Shown one piece after another: positions 34,331-41,820 of a stretch of DNA of 64,000 nt; position 1 is the stretch's first letter; every line of letters begins with the position of its first letter. Position numbers and translations under genes: made by a program. The stretch lies in NCBI RefSeq assembly GCF_029223185.1, contig NZ_JARHUG010000017.1, positions 50,786 to 114,785 on the forward strand, in the 5' to 3' direction. The notes under the pieces were generated by a model. That model did not search any database. It saw only the letters and a program-made list of their open reading frames with translations, and was not told the DNA's origin. This stretch comes from Aliiglaciecola sp. CAU 1673. GTDB lineage: Bacteria; Pseudomonadota; Gammaproteobacteria; Enterobacterales; Alteromonadaceae.

Positions 34331-36397
34331 TTAGTTCAGAATAGAAATATCTGCGACCTTTAAGAACAAGTTGCGCAATGTTTGCAGCAGCGCGAGACGG
34401 TTATTTCGAACAGACATGTCTTCATCCATAACCATTACATGGTCAAAGAAGCTATCTACCGATTCACGCAAAGCAGACAGCAGCACCAACGCTTCACGAT
34501 AGTTAAATTGACTGACCAGCGCTTCTACCTCGTCTCTGACGCGGTAAAGCTGTTGCCATAGAGCAATTTCAGCTTGTTCCTTAAGTAGTTGTTCATCTAC
34601 TTTGGCGTCTTCTGAAAATTCTGCCTTCGCCAGTATATTGGCTACACGCTTATTTGCTGCGGCCAATGCGCCAGCCGCTTCCAGGCTGCGGAAGTGCTGT
34701 ACGGCCTTAACGCGGGCATCAAAATCCGCTGGACGGGTGGGGCGTCGAGCCAAAACAGCTTGGATCACGTCCACCTCAATGCCTTGTTCCTGATACCAGG
34801 CGCGAAAACGTCCTAGCACAAACTCCAGCACCTGCTCGGCCGTTTCCGGATTAGTGAGGCGCCCTTGCAGCAGTTCTAAGGCTTTCTCAATCAAAGAAAC
34901 CAAATCAAGATTGAGCTTCTTCTCTACCATGATACGCACTAAGCCAATAGCTGCGCGACGCAACGCAAAGGGATCCTTATCGCCTTTGGGCGACTGGCCA
35001 ACACCGAAGATACCGACCAAGGTATCTAGCTTATCGGCGATGGCGACAGCGCAGCTGATCCCCGATGCAGGCAAGGTGTCGCCCGAAAAGCGCGGCATAT
35101 ACTGTTCATTGAGGGCATTCGCAACAGCAGGATCTTCACCATCGGCCAGGGCATAATGCATTCCCATTACGCCTTGAACGTCTGGAAATTCCATTACCAT
35201 TTGGGTCATCAGGTCGGCTTTTGCCAGCAGGCCTGCTCTTGAGGCCAGCTCGCCTGATTCGCCCAGAGCTTCGGCGACAAAGGCGCTAAGCTCGCTCAGA
35301 CGTACCGATTTGTCCTTCAACGTGCCCAATTGCTGTTGGAACAGTACAGTGTCCAGGCTGTCAATACGGCTAGCCAGACCGCTTTTCCTGTCGGTGGAGA
35401 AGAAAAATTGTGCGTCGGCCAAACGCGGACGAATAACCTTTTCATTGCCCTTGATGATTTGTTCAGGATCTTTGCTTTCGATGTTAGTGACAAAAGCAAA
35501 GGTGGGCAGCAATTTCCCCTCCTTGCTTTGCAGAGGAAAGTACTTTTGGTCACCCTTCATGGTGTAGATCAGTGCTTCCTTAGGAACCTGCAGAAAGCTT
35601 TCTTCAAATTTTGCGGTAAGCACGACAGGCCATTCTACTAGGGCCGTCACCTCATCCAACAGGTCGGGATCAGGTTCAACTATGGCATCCAATTCGGTTG
35701 CTATGTCTTGTAGCTGTCTGGCAATGATTTCGCGACGCTTACTGAAGTCGGCCACGACGTAAGCTTGCTCTAGTGTTTGCTCGTACGAATCCGCGTGAGC
35801 AAGAATTTGCGCGCCCTGCGAATGGAAACGATGACCCAGAATTGTATTGGAGACTTTGACCCCCAGCACTTCCCCGGCCATCACCTCACTGCCGTAGAGC
35901 AATGTGGCGGTATGCACTGGCCGGATAAACTCTGTCCTGCGGCTTCCCCAACGCATTGGCTTAGGAATTGGCAGGGCGGCCAAGGATTCGTTGACCATGC
36001 CTGGTAGCAGGGTATCCAAGGATGCCCCTTTCGATAAAGCTTTGTGCACCAGCCATTCGCCTTTATCGGTAGTCAAACGCTGTGCCTGTTCTACTTCGAT
36101 ACCGGCTCCTCTTGCCCAGCCGAGGGCAGCCTTGGTCGGATTGCCTTGTGCATCGAAGCTAGACGCTACAGCGGGCCCGCGCTTTTCTACTTCACGATCC
36201 GGTTGCTGAAATGCCAAAGCGCTAACCTTGACTGCAAGACGGCGGGGAGAGGCAAGCCAACTAACGCCCTGGTGAGCTAACTGGGCATGGTCCAAGCGCT
36301 TCTGCATTTCCTCAGCGAAGGCTTGTGCTAAACGTGTCAGGGATTTTGGTGGCAGTTCTTCCGTACCAATTTCTATCAGAAGATTCTCTTGACGCAT
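34331..36397 (-). CDS. glyS: Glycine-tRNA ligase beta subunit
   Basis: A 688-residue subunit of the tetrameric alpha2-beta2 glycyl-tRNA synthetase. It starts with [15 protein letters not shown], contains the HD-type domain and the C-terminal anticodon-binding region ([20 protein letters not shown]). The beta subunit mainly recognises tRNA-Gly. It directly abuts glyQ, with glyQ's stop one base upstream of its start. Confidence 0.97.
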   Translation of the reverse strand: MRQENLLIEIGTEELPPKSLTRLAQAFAEEMQKRLDHAQLAHQGVSWLASPRRLAVKVSALAFQQPDREVEKRGPAVASSFDAQGNPTKAALGWARGAGIEVEQAQRLTTDKGEWLVHKALSKGASLDTLLPGMVNESLAALPIPKPMRWGSRRTEFIRPVHTATLLYGSEVMAGEVLGVKVSNTILGHRFHSQGAQILAHADSYEQTLEQAYVVADFSKRREIIARQLQDIATELDAIVEPDPDLLDEVTALVEWPVVLTAKFEESFLQVPKEALIYTMKGDQKYFPLQSKEGKLLPTFAFVTNIESKDPEQIIKGNEKVIRPRLADAQFFFSTDRKSGLASRIDSLDTVLFQQQLGTLKDKSVRLSELSAFVAEALGESGELASRAGLLAKADLMTQMVMEFPDVQGVMGMHYALADGEDPAVANALNEQYMPRFSGDTLPASGISCAVAIADKLDTLVGIFGVGQSPKGDKDPFALRRAAIGLVRIMVEKKLNLDLVSLIEKALELLQGRLTNPETAEQVLEFVLGRFRAWYQEQGIEVDVIQAVLARRPTRPADFDARVKAVQHFRSLEAAGALAAANKRVANILAKAEFSEDAKVDEQLLKEQAEIALWQQLYRVRDEVEALVSQFNYREALVLLSALRESVDSFFDHVMVMDEDMSVRNNRLALLQTLRNLFLKVADISILN

Positions 36398-37306
36398 TTA
36401 GTTTGCCTCCTGCTTACACATGGGGAAGCCCAGCGACTCTCTGGACTCGAAATAGCTTTGAGCACAGGCTTTGGCCAGTGCACGTACCCTGAGGATGTAA
36501 CGCTGACGCTCGGTCACTGAAATAGCATGTCTGGCGTCCAATAGGTTAAAGGCGTGCGACGCTTTCATTACCTGCTCATAAGCAGGCAGAGCCAGCCCCT
36601 TTTCCATCAGACGCTGGCTGTCTTTTTCGCACTGGTCGAAGGTAGCGAACAGTGCCTGTACATCAGCATGTTCGAAGTTATACGCAGATTGCTCCACCTC
36701 ATTCTGATGGAACACGTCACCATATGTGACTCGTCCCATGGGGCCATCGGTCCAGACCAAATCGTAGATACTGTCTACGCCCTGGATGTACATGGCCAGA
36801 CGCTCCAACCCGTAGGTAATTTCACCGGTAACCGGGGCACACTCTAAGCCACCCACTTGTTGGAAGTAGGTAAACTGGGTGACCTCCATGCCGTTAAGCC
36901 ACACTTCCCAGCCTAATCCCCAGGCACCTAGAGTAGGGGATTCCCAGTTGTCTTCCACAAAGCGGATGTCGTGGACTAAAGGATCAAATCCCAATTCACG
37001 CAAAGACCCTAAATACAACTCCTGAATATTATCAGGAGACGGTTTCAGCATGACCTGGAACTGGTAATAGTGCTGCAATCTGTTCGGGTTTTCCCCATAG
37101 CGGCCGTCTGTGGGCCGGCGACAAGGCTGCACGTAAGCGCTGCTGATGGGCTCCGGGCCAATCGCGCGCAGAAAAGTCATGGGGTGGAAAGTGCCTGCAC
37201 CGACTTCCATATCCAGTGGTTGGATAATGACGCAACCTTGGCGCGCCCAGTAGTCCTGCAGGGCCAGAATGAGTCCCTGGAAGGTCTTGATATCAAACTT
37301 ATGCAT
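36398..37306 (-). CDS. glyQ: Glycine-tRNA ligase alpha subunit
   Basis: A 302-residue catalytic subunit of the bacterial-type glycyl-tRNA synthetase. Diagnostic segments are [39 protein letters not shown] and [22 protein letters not shown]. The ATG at 37306 ([10 protein letters not shown]) is the normal start; the frame is open 21 codons further upstream but that adds no conserved sequence. It is divergent from tag with 115 bases between starts. Confidence 0.97.
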   Translation of the reverse strand: MHKFDIKTFQGLILALQDYWARQGCVIIQPLDMEVGAGTFHPMTFLRAIGPEPISSAYVQPCRRPTDGRYGENPNRLQHYYQFQVMLKPSPDNIQELYLGSLRELGFDPLVHDIRFVEDNWESPTLGAWGLGWEVWLNGMEVTQFTYFQQVGGLECAPVTGEITYGLERLAMYIQGVDSIYDLVWTDGPMGRVTYGDVFHQNEVEQSAYNFEHADVQALFATFDQCEKDSQRLMEKGLALPAYEQVMKASHAFNLLDARHAISVTERQRYILRVRALAKACAQSYFESRESLGFPMCKQEAN

Positions 37307-37421
37307 AAGGCCTTTGCTTGCTGAATTTGTCTGAAAAAATGCTGGCAAGTATACCTTTTGCCAGGTCATGAATGTAGGGTATTTTGTTTACCTTGTTGAA
37401 TTAGACTTAAATGGAGTAAAG

Positions 37422-38006
37422 ATGGTGGAGCTTATTCGCTGTGGTTGGGTTAGCGACGATCCCCTTTACCGCAAATATCACGATGATGTTTGGGGACGTC
37501 CTCAATGGGATAGCAAAACCTTGTTTGCCAAACTGTGCCTGGATGGTCAGCAGGCTGGTCTTAGCTGGATCACTATTCTGAAGAAGCAAGCCAATTATGA
37601 AGCCGCCTTTTACGACTTTGATCCGGATAAGATTGCTGCCTTTGACGAATCGGATGTTGAGAGGCTGTTGTTGAATCCAGGGATTGTAAGAAACCGGCTA
37701 AAGGTATGGTCCATCATCAAAAATGCCAGGGCTTACCTGGCGATGGTGGAGCAGGGGGAGGACTTCAGTGAATTTCTATGGAAATTTGTGGGTGGTACGC
37801 CGATTCAAAATCGATGGACAGATTTGTCCCAGGTGCCTGCTTCAACCCCTGAGTCTGATGCCATGTCAAAAGCGCTCAAGAAACGGGGTTTCAGCTTTGT
37901 TGGTAGTACTATTTGTTACGCCTTTATGCAGGCTGTCGGCATGGTTAATGACCATCTGGTGCAATGTCATTGCTACGAAACAGTTAGCCGGGAAGAAAGT
38001 CTTTAA
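37422..38006 (+). CDS. tag: DNA-3-methyladenine glycosylase I
   Basis: A 194-residue helix-hairpin-helix-type glycosylase that removes 3-methyladenine from DNA. Zinc ligands match E. coli Tag: Cys in IRCGWV, His in KYHDDVWG, and the C-terminal DHLVQCHCY. The AYEAAFYDFDP-type region and SWITILKKQANYE base-recognition helix are present. The start is ATG 37422 with GGAG 7 bases upstream. Its last 23 bases overlap the end of the convergent DUF2489 gene. Confidence 0.94.
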   Translation: MVELIRCGWVSDDPLYRKYHDDVWGRPQWDSKTLFAKLCLDGQQAGLSWITILKKQANYEAAFYDFDPDKIAAFDESDVERLLLNPGIVRNRLKVWSIIKNARAYLAMVEQGEDFSEFLWKFVGGTPIQNRWTDLSQVPASTPESDAMSKALKKRGFSFVGSTICYAFMQAVGMVNDHLVQCHCYETVSREESL

Positions 38007-38436
38007 GCTCAGCGGCCTCTTTTAGGATACGAGTTTCAAGCTCAGCTTCAAACTCCCCGCGCTGTTGTTCCATTTTCCTGCGTTCCGTCTTCGGCAGCGC
38101 CGACCAAGCCTTATGAGTAGGCATATGCTGTACTTTGCTATATAGCTCATACAGCGCACTAAAGCGCTGCGAATAAGCTTGATTCACTGGAGCCGGCAGA
38201 TTGTCCAGCAATACGCACAGGCGGATGCTGGCCTCGGACAACTCACATTGCTGCTGCTCCACGGCCATGGCAATGGTTCGGATGCTAGAGACAAGGTAGT
38301 CCTGCCGCTGTTGAAGTTGGCGCTTTTGCTGTTGTTGTTGATGATGCAAAAGATACAACAATCTGCCTGCGTAGACCCCTAAAGCGACAATGATAACAAC
38401 GGCGCTAACTACCGCTAAAGTTAAACCCAGTTGCAC
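37984..38436 (-). CDS. DUF2489 membrane-anchored protein
   Basis: A 150-residue protein with one N-terminal membrane helix (GLTLAVVSAVVIIVALGVYAG), then a glutamine-rich coiled coil (HHQQQQQKRQLQQRQ) and a soluble helical part ending KEAAELKDFLPG. This pattern matches the DUF2489 family, found next to yihI in relatives; function unknown. It lies 5 bases after yihI and probably shares its transcript. Confidence 0.78.
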   Translation of the reverse strand: MQLGLTLAVVSAVVIIVALGVYAGRLLYLLHHQQQQQKRQLQQRQDYLVSSIRTIAMAVEQQQCELSEASIRLCVLLDNLPAPVNQAYSQRFSALYELYSKVQHMPTHKAWSALPKTERRKMEQQRGEFEAELETRILKEAAELKDFLPG

Positions 38437-38441
38437 TGACT

Positions 38442-38927
38442 CTACCTGAAGCTGTTAATATCGGCTTTGTGAAACTTGTCAAACAGGTCGTCTTCCTCAT
38501 CCTGTTCAGGTTCATCCACTTCAGCAACAATACCCAACATGTCACAAAGTTGTGCATGGCGGCTTAACTTGGCTTCCATATAGGCTTTATCATCGGCGTT
38601 AAGTTGCTCACCTTCTTCTAACCTGCTTAACAGGCTTTCCAGGCGTGCATCTTCCTCAATAGCCTTAAGCTCCTGAGCGGGTGAAAAATAGCGTTTGGCT
38701 TGCTTGGGTTGCTCCTGTACTACCAGTGGAATCGGCTTTTTGCTGCCGATCCTGGGATCCTTATTAACCCCTGTAGTGGAGAGTGTTTTGGCTTTGGATT
38801 CACTGTGGCGACTACCTGGTGGACGGCCACTTAACTTCTTAGGCTTTTTGTCTTGTGCAGGAGCCTGCTTACCGTCCTTCTTCTTATAAGGACGGCTTTT
38901 CTGGCTGCTCGACGGTTGTTTTGTCAT
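38442..38927 (-). CDS. yihI: Der GTPase-activating protein YihI
   Basis: A 161-residue protein: a very basic, disordered N-terminal half (KKKDGKQAPAQDKKPKKLSG, then RPPGSRHSESK) followed by the acidic domain with EDARLESLLSRLEEGEQLNA and a C-terminal acidic tail. This is the layout of E. coli YihI, which stimulates GTP hydrolysis by Der and tunes late 50S assembly. Its location near engB and a CsrC-like RNA matches the E. coli locus. Confidence 0.9.
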   Translation of the reverse strand: MTKQPSSSQKSRPYKKKDGKQAPAQDKKPKKLSGRPPGSRHSESKAKTLSTTGVNKDPRIGSKKPIPLVVQEQPKQAKRYFSPAQELKAIEEDARLESLLSRLEEGEQLNADDKAYMEAKLSRHAQLCDMLGIVAEVDEPEQDEEDDLFDKFHKADINSFR

Positions 38928-38978
38928 GATGCTCTGATATCTGAGGTGAATAACCCCATTTTACTCTGGCCAGCGGCA

Positions 38979-39614
38979 CTATGCGAGTTTCTGAAAGATG
39001 ACCACATCGGCACTGGGGAAACTCACTGTCAAATCATATGATTGCGCGAGCCAGGTAAAGGTGTTCTCACTGAAAAAGCATACATGGGTAGGATCGTTCT
39101 TGTAATGCCAGGATTGGAAACGCTCCAGACTGATGACGCGCTTGGTCATAATGGCCAGTAAACCCATAGGACGTAACATTGCTAACCACTGCTGCCAAAC
39201 CCTTCCTGGAGCAAAGAAATGCTCTATGGCTTCGGTACAGGTAATGAAATCGTACTGCGTTTCAAGCAGGCGATGGTCTGGAAAATAGAAGGGATCAAAA
39301 TATGCAACCTTATGTCCGTGCGTTTCAAGCTCCATGGCCAATACTGGGCAGGGCCCACAGCCGAAATCCAGACCATGACTTTGGTCGCCCAGGCGCGCTT
39401 GCAAAGGACTGACGAGGCGGGACAGAAAACGAAGGTAGCCTTCATCTCCGGGATGATTCACATGCAGGTCATACAGGCGCTTTTCTTCTTCGGCAGTCAG
39501 TCGGTCCTCAGGCGCTACAAACACCAACTCACATCGTTGGCATTGCCAATAATGTCGTCTTTTGTCTTGCCAGTATGGGGACACTTCGTGAGTGCAGCAG
39601 AGAGGGCAAATCAT
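38979..39614 (-). CDS. Class I SAM-dependent methyltransferase with N-terminal zinc ribbon
   Basis: A 211-residue protein. The N-terminus has two cysteine pairs (CPLC...C and CQRC) forming a zinc ribbon. A methyltransferase domain follows: SAM motif I LDFGCGPCPVLAMELE, FDPFYF, the post-I acidic region FITCTEAIEHFFAPGRVWQQW, and HYKNDPTHVCFFSENTFTWL. Related zinc-ribbon methyltransferases act on small molecules or proteins; the substrate here is unknown. It starts 10 bases after the terminator of the CsrC-like RNA gene. Confidence 0.8.
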   Translation of the reverse strand: MICPLCCTHEVSPYWQDKRRHYWQCQRCELVFVAPEDRLTAEEEKRLYDLHVNHPGDEGYLRFLSRLVSPLQARLGDQSHGLDFGCGPCPVLAMELETHGHKVAYFDPFYFPDHRLLETQYDFITCTEAIEHFFAPGRVWQQWLAMLRPMGLLAIMTKRVISLERFQSWHYKNDPTHVCFFSENTFTWLAQSYDLTVSFPSADVVIFQKLA

Positions 39615-39624
39615 GGTAGCAGAT

Positions 39625-39884
39625 AAGAAAAAGGCGATAGTCTAACTATCGCCTTTCCTATAACCAAGTGCCAAATGACACTTCTCCCGTTTTTTCGTTC
39701 TTCCTGAACCTTGATGATAGCCTTATCAGACGCTTCACTTTTTATTTTTGTTTACGAAGCGATTTTTGGCCTTCCCGGCGCGTTATTTGTCTTCCTTGGT
39801 ATCTTTTTTCATACAGATGCGCTGCAGACTATACTTAACGCTAGTTGACTTCCTTGAAGTCCGCGTGCATTCCCTGTTGTTTGA
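39625..39884 (-). ncRNA. csrC: CsrB/CsrC-type regulatory RNA that sequesters CsrA
   Basis: A gene-free stretch read on the minus strand gives an RNA of about 260 bases with eight GGA triplets, the CsrA target (plus-strand TCC at 39656, 39685, 39702, 39773, 39793, 39851, 39860, 39871), several as AGGA or CAGGA; one lies in the loop of GACTT-CAAGG-AAGTC. It ends in the terminator AAAGGCGATAGTTAGACTAT + CGCCTTTTTCTT, very like the E. coli csrC terminator. The position between engB and yihI also equals E. coli csrC. The 5' end is inferred from the promoter and could be off by several bases. Confidence 0.82.
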
Positions 39885-39890
39885 TGCGAA

Positions 39891-39934
39891 AGAATACAGG
39901 AAAAAAATGGTTTTACAACTTTTTTACAAAAGTT
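39891..39934 (-). promoter_or_regulatory. Promoter of the CsrC-like RNA with an adjacent inverted repeat
   Basis: On the minus strand -35 TTGTAA (39913-39918) and -10 TATTCT (39891-39896) are 16 bases apart. Directly upstream, AACTTTT-GTAA-AAAAGTT (39917-39934) is a perfect 7-bp inverted repeat with a 4-base spacer, overlapping the -35 edge by two bases. It could be an activator site; GacA/UvrY-type regulators activate such RNAs, but the usual TGTAAG half-site is not exact here. Confidence 0.5.
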
Positions 39935-40017
39935 TTTTAAACAGAGGGGAACTAAAAGGGCTGATTCAGAGAGAGAGGCGGTGAAAGGCTTCACCGCCAG
40001 AGGAGTATTCAGGGAAA

Positions 40018-40635
40018 TCAGTACAGGCCGGCAATGTACTTAGACAGCAGCTCGATATCTTCATCAGTAAGACGCATTGCTACATCGCGCATCATGCCAT
40101 TCATGTCATTAGCGCGCTTGCCGGCACGGAAATCCATTAACTGCTTTTTGATATAGGCAGTATGTTGGCCGCTTATATCGGGGAAGTCGGCAAGACCCAT
40201 ACCGTTACCTTTAGGGCCATGGCAAGCCGCACAGGCTGTTACGCCGCGACTGAGGTCTCCACCACGATAAAGCTTTTCCGCTTTGGCAATAACTTCTTCA
40301 GGAGCTGAGCCTTCCCTGCCTTTCTGAGAAGAGAAGTAAGCAGCTAAATCCTGCATATCTTCTTCACTTAAGGGGGCTGCCATACCGGACATCACCGGAT
40401 CGTAACGTCCCTCTGCGCCACCGCTGGTTGAGCCCAGCTTAAATTCTTTCAGCTGTTTAACCAGATAGCCTTCATGCTGCCCGGCAATGGCAGGGTACAT
40501 ATCCAGCATACTGTTGCCATCCACTCCGTGACAGGCCGCACAGGTGGCGGACTTGGCCTTGCCTGCTTCGGCGTTTCCTGCCGCGAAAACCGGTAAGGAA
40601 AGAGACAGACATAGCAAGAGGCATAATTTCTTCAT
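40018..40635 (-). CDS. Dihaem cytochrome c4
   Basis: A 205-residue periplasmic cytochrome with a Sec signal peptide (MKKLCLLLCLSLSLPVFA). Two haem c sites CAACH are at 32-36 and 135-139, each half being a class I cytochrome c fold; Met ligands are probably in the VMSGMAAPLS and MNGMMRDVAM segments. Cytochrome c4 carries electrons to terminal oxidases. A hairpin GGCGGTGAAGCCTTTCACCGCC lies just downstream (39976-39997) but has no T-run. Confidence 0.92.
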   Translation of the reverse strand: MKKLCLLLCLSLSLPVFAAGNAEAGKAKSATCAACHGVDGNSMLDMYPAIAGQHEGYLVKQLKEFKLGSTSGGAEGRYDPVMSGMAAPLSEEDMQDLAAYFSSQKGREGSAPEEVIAKAEKLYRGGDLSRGVTACAACHGPKGNGMGLADFPDISGQHTAYIKKQLMDFRAGKRANDMNGMMRDVAMRLTDEDIELLSKYIAGLY

Positions 40636-40836
40636 AGGAATTCTCGTTGAGCTACTGGCGATAATTTTTCATTGCGTATTTTACACATTCTATCCCCGAG
40701 GAAAATATATTCCCGTTTATTTGTAGGGATTTAGCCGCTCGATGCAAGGCGAGCGACAGTATCAGTGATATAATCGCATCAATATTTAGCTTTAGACCAT
40801 GCCGGGGAGCACTGAGTCCCCGCTGCCGGAGTTACC

Positions 40837-41457
40837 GTGAGTCGTTATAGTCATGCCAAATTCATCATTAGTGCCCCTGATATCAAACATTTAGGTGCCG
40901 ATGAGGGAATTGAAGTCGCTTTTGCTGGTCGTTCTAACGCCGGTAAATCCAGTGCTCTTAATCGGCTAGCCAGACAGAAAGGGCTAGCCAGGACCAGTAA
41001 AACTCCTGGACGCACACAGATGATCAACATCTTTGCCCTGGATGAAGAGCGTCGATTGGTGGACCTGCCAGGGTATGGTTTTGCACAGGTGCCCCTTGAG
41101 ATGAAGCGTAAGTGGCAGAAGTCACTTGGTGAGTACTTACAACAGCGTAAAAGCTTGAAGGGGTTGGTGGTGCTGATGGATATTCGCCATCCTTTCAAGG
41201 ATTTGGATCAGGATCTCATTCGTTGGGCTGTTGATGCTAAGCTTCCTGTTCTGGCCCTACTGACTAAGGCAGACAAGCTTAAATCCGGTAAACGTAAAGA
41301 GCAGTTACTGATGGCCAGGGAGGCGAGCATGGCTTTCTGTGGTGATGTGACCGTACAGCTATTTTCCTCTTTGGATGGCATCGGTGTCACTGAAGTGGAG
41401 AGGGTGTTGGATCATTGGTTTGGCTATAACGTTGCCGAAGAGCCTGAGGCAGAGTAA
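40837..41457 (+). CDS. engB: Ribosome biogenesis GTP-binding protein EngB (YsxC/YihA)
   Basis: A 206-residue TRAFAC GTPase needed for 50S assembly. G1 is [13 protein letters not shown]3 [11 protein letters not shown]4 LTKADKL and G5 [11 protein letters not shown]. The start is GTG 40837 with CCGGAG 6 bases upstream. The leader contains a hairpin GGGGAGCACTGAGTCCCC (40804-40821) just before the ribosome-binding site. It is convergent with spf/polA. Confidence 0.95.
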   Translation: MSRYSHAKFIISAPDIKHLGADEGIEVAFAGRSNAGKSSALNRLARQKGLARTSKTPGRTQMINIFALDEERRLVDLPGYGFAQVPLEMKRKWQKSLGEYLQQRKSLKGLVVLMDIRHPFKDLDQDLIRWAVDAKLPVLALLTKADKLKSGKRKEQLLMAREASMAFCGDVTVQLFSSLDGIGVTEVERVLDHWFGYNVAEEPEAE

Positions 41458-41462
41458 TGCCC

Positions 41463-41490
41463 AAAAAAAAGCCCCGTATAAAACGGGGCT
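41463..41490 (-). terminator. Minus-strand terminator downstream of Spot 42 (end of a possible second small RNA)
   Basis: The stem AGCCCCGTATAAAACGGGGCT has A8 on its left, so on the minus strand it is a strong intrinsic terminator with eight Ts. It lies about 195 bases beyond the Spot 42 terminator. On the plus strand (engB side) no T-run follows. It either ends a separate minus-strand RNA or is a back-up stop. Confidence 0.75.
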
Positions 41491-41684
41491 GAGACTCAGG
41501 GACACACACAAACACACATAAACCACTAGTTCTGAGTCGTAACCTTAGGGAAAGTTCATTCGGAATATAATTTCTTTTTTGAAAATTCTATTCGGGGTGT
41601 TTTTTTACTCTCGACGTCCTGCCTTTTGCCTAATTCGTCTTTCTTGAAATCTGCCAAAAAAGCCATGTATATCTATGACTAAGC

Positions 41685-41760
41685 AAAAAAAAGCCCCGGC
41701 AACGCCGGGGCTAAGCAAAGGTCTGAAAGATATATAGAACATCTTACCTCTGTACCCTAC
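41685..41760 (-). ncRNA. spf: Spot 42 small RNA (compact form)
   Basis: The minus strand from 41760 reads GTAGGGTACAGAGGTAAGAT, then GTTCTATATATCTTTCAGACC, nearly identical to the first 45 bases of E. coli Spot 42, and ends in GCCCCGGCGTTGCCGGGGC followed by T8. The gene lies directly downstream of polA on the same strand and faces engB, as in E. coli. At about 76 bases it is shorter than the E. coli RNA (109): the central segment before the terminator is missing. Spot 42 is an Hfq-dependent repressor of catabolic genes controlled by cAMP-CRP in enterics. Confidence 0.93.
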
Positions 41761-41767
41761 AGATCGA

Positions 41768-41795
41768 ATCATAGCCAAATTGACTTGGATTGCAA
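41768..41795 (-). promoter_or_regulatory. spf promoter
   Basis: On the minus strand -35 TTGCAA (41790-41795) and -10 TATGAT (41768-41773) are 16 bases apart, and the -10 ends 7 bases before the Spot 42 first base (41760). I see no good CRP consensus overlapping it. Confidence 0.7.
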
Positions 41796-41820
41796 GGTTT
41801 TTACGTAATTAAATTACAGT

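Noticed and set aside
39748..39984. Plus-strand reading frame of 78 codons in the gap left of cytochrome c4
   Set aside because: It runs antisense through the CsrC-like RNA gene and its promoter, has no ribosome-binding site and an unlikely composition.
39976..39997. Hairpin after cytochrome c4 as an intrinsic terminator
   Set aside because: GGCGGTGAAGCCTTTCACCGCC is a good stem, but it is followed on the minus strand by CTCTCTCTCTG and not a T-run. Termination there is possible but not supported.
41463..41490. Terminator of engB (plus strand)
   Set aside because: The sequence after the stem on the plus strand is GAGACTCAGG with no T-run; the T8 is on the minus strand.
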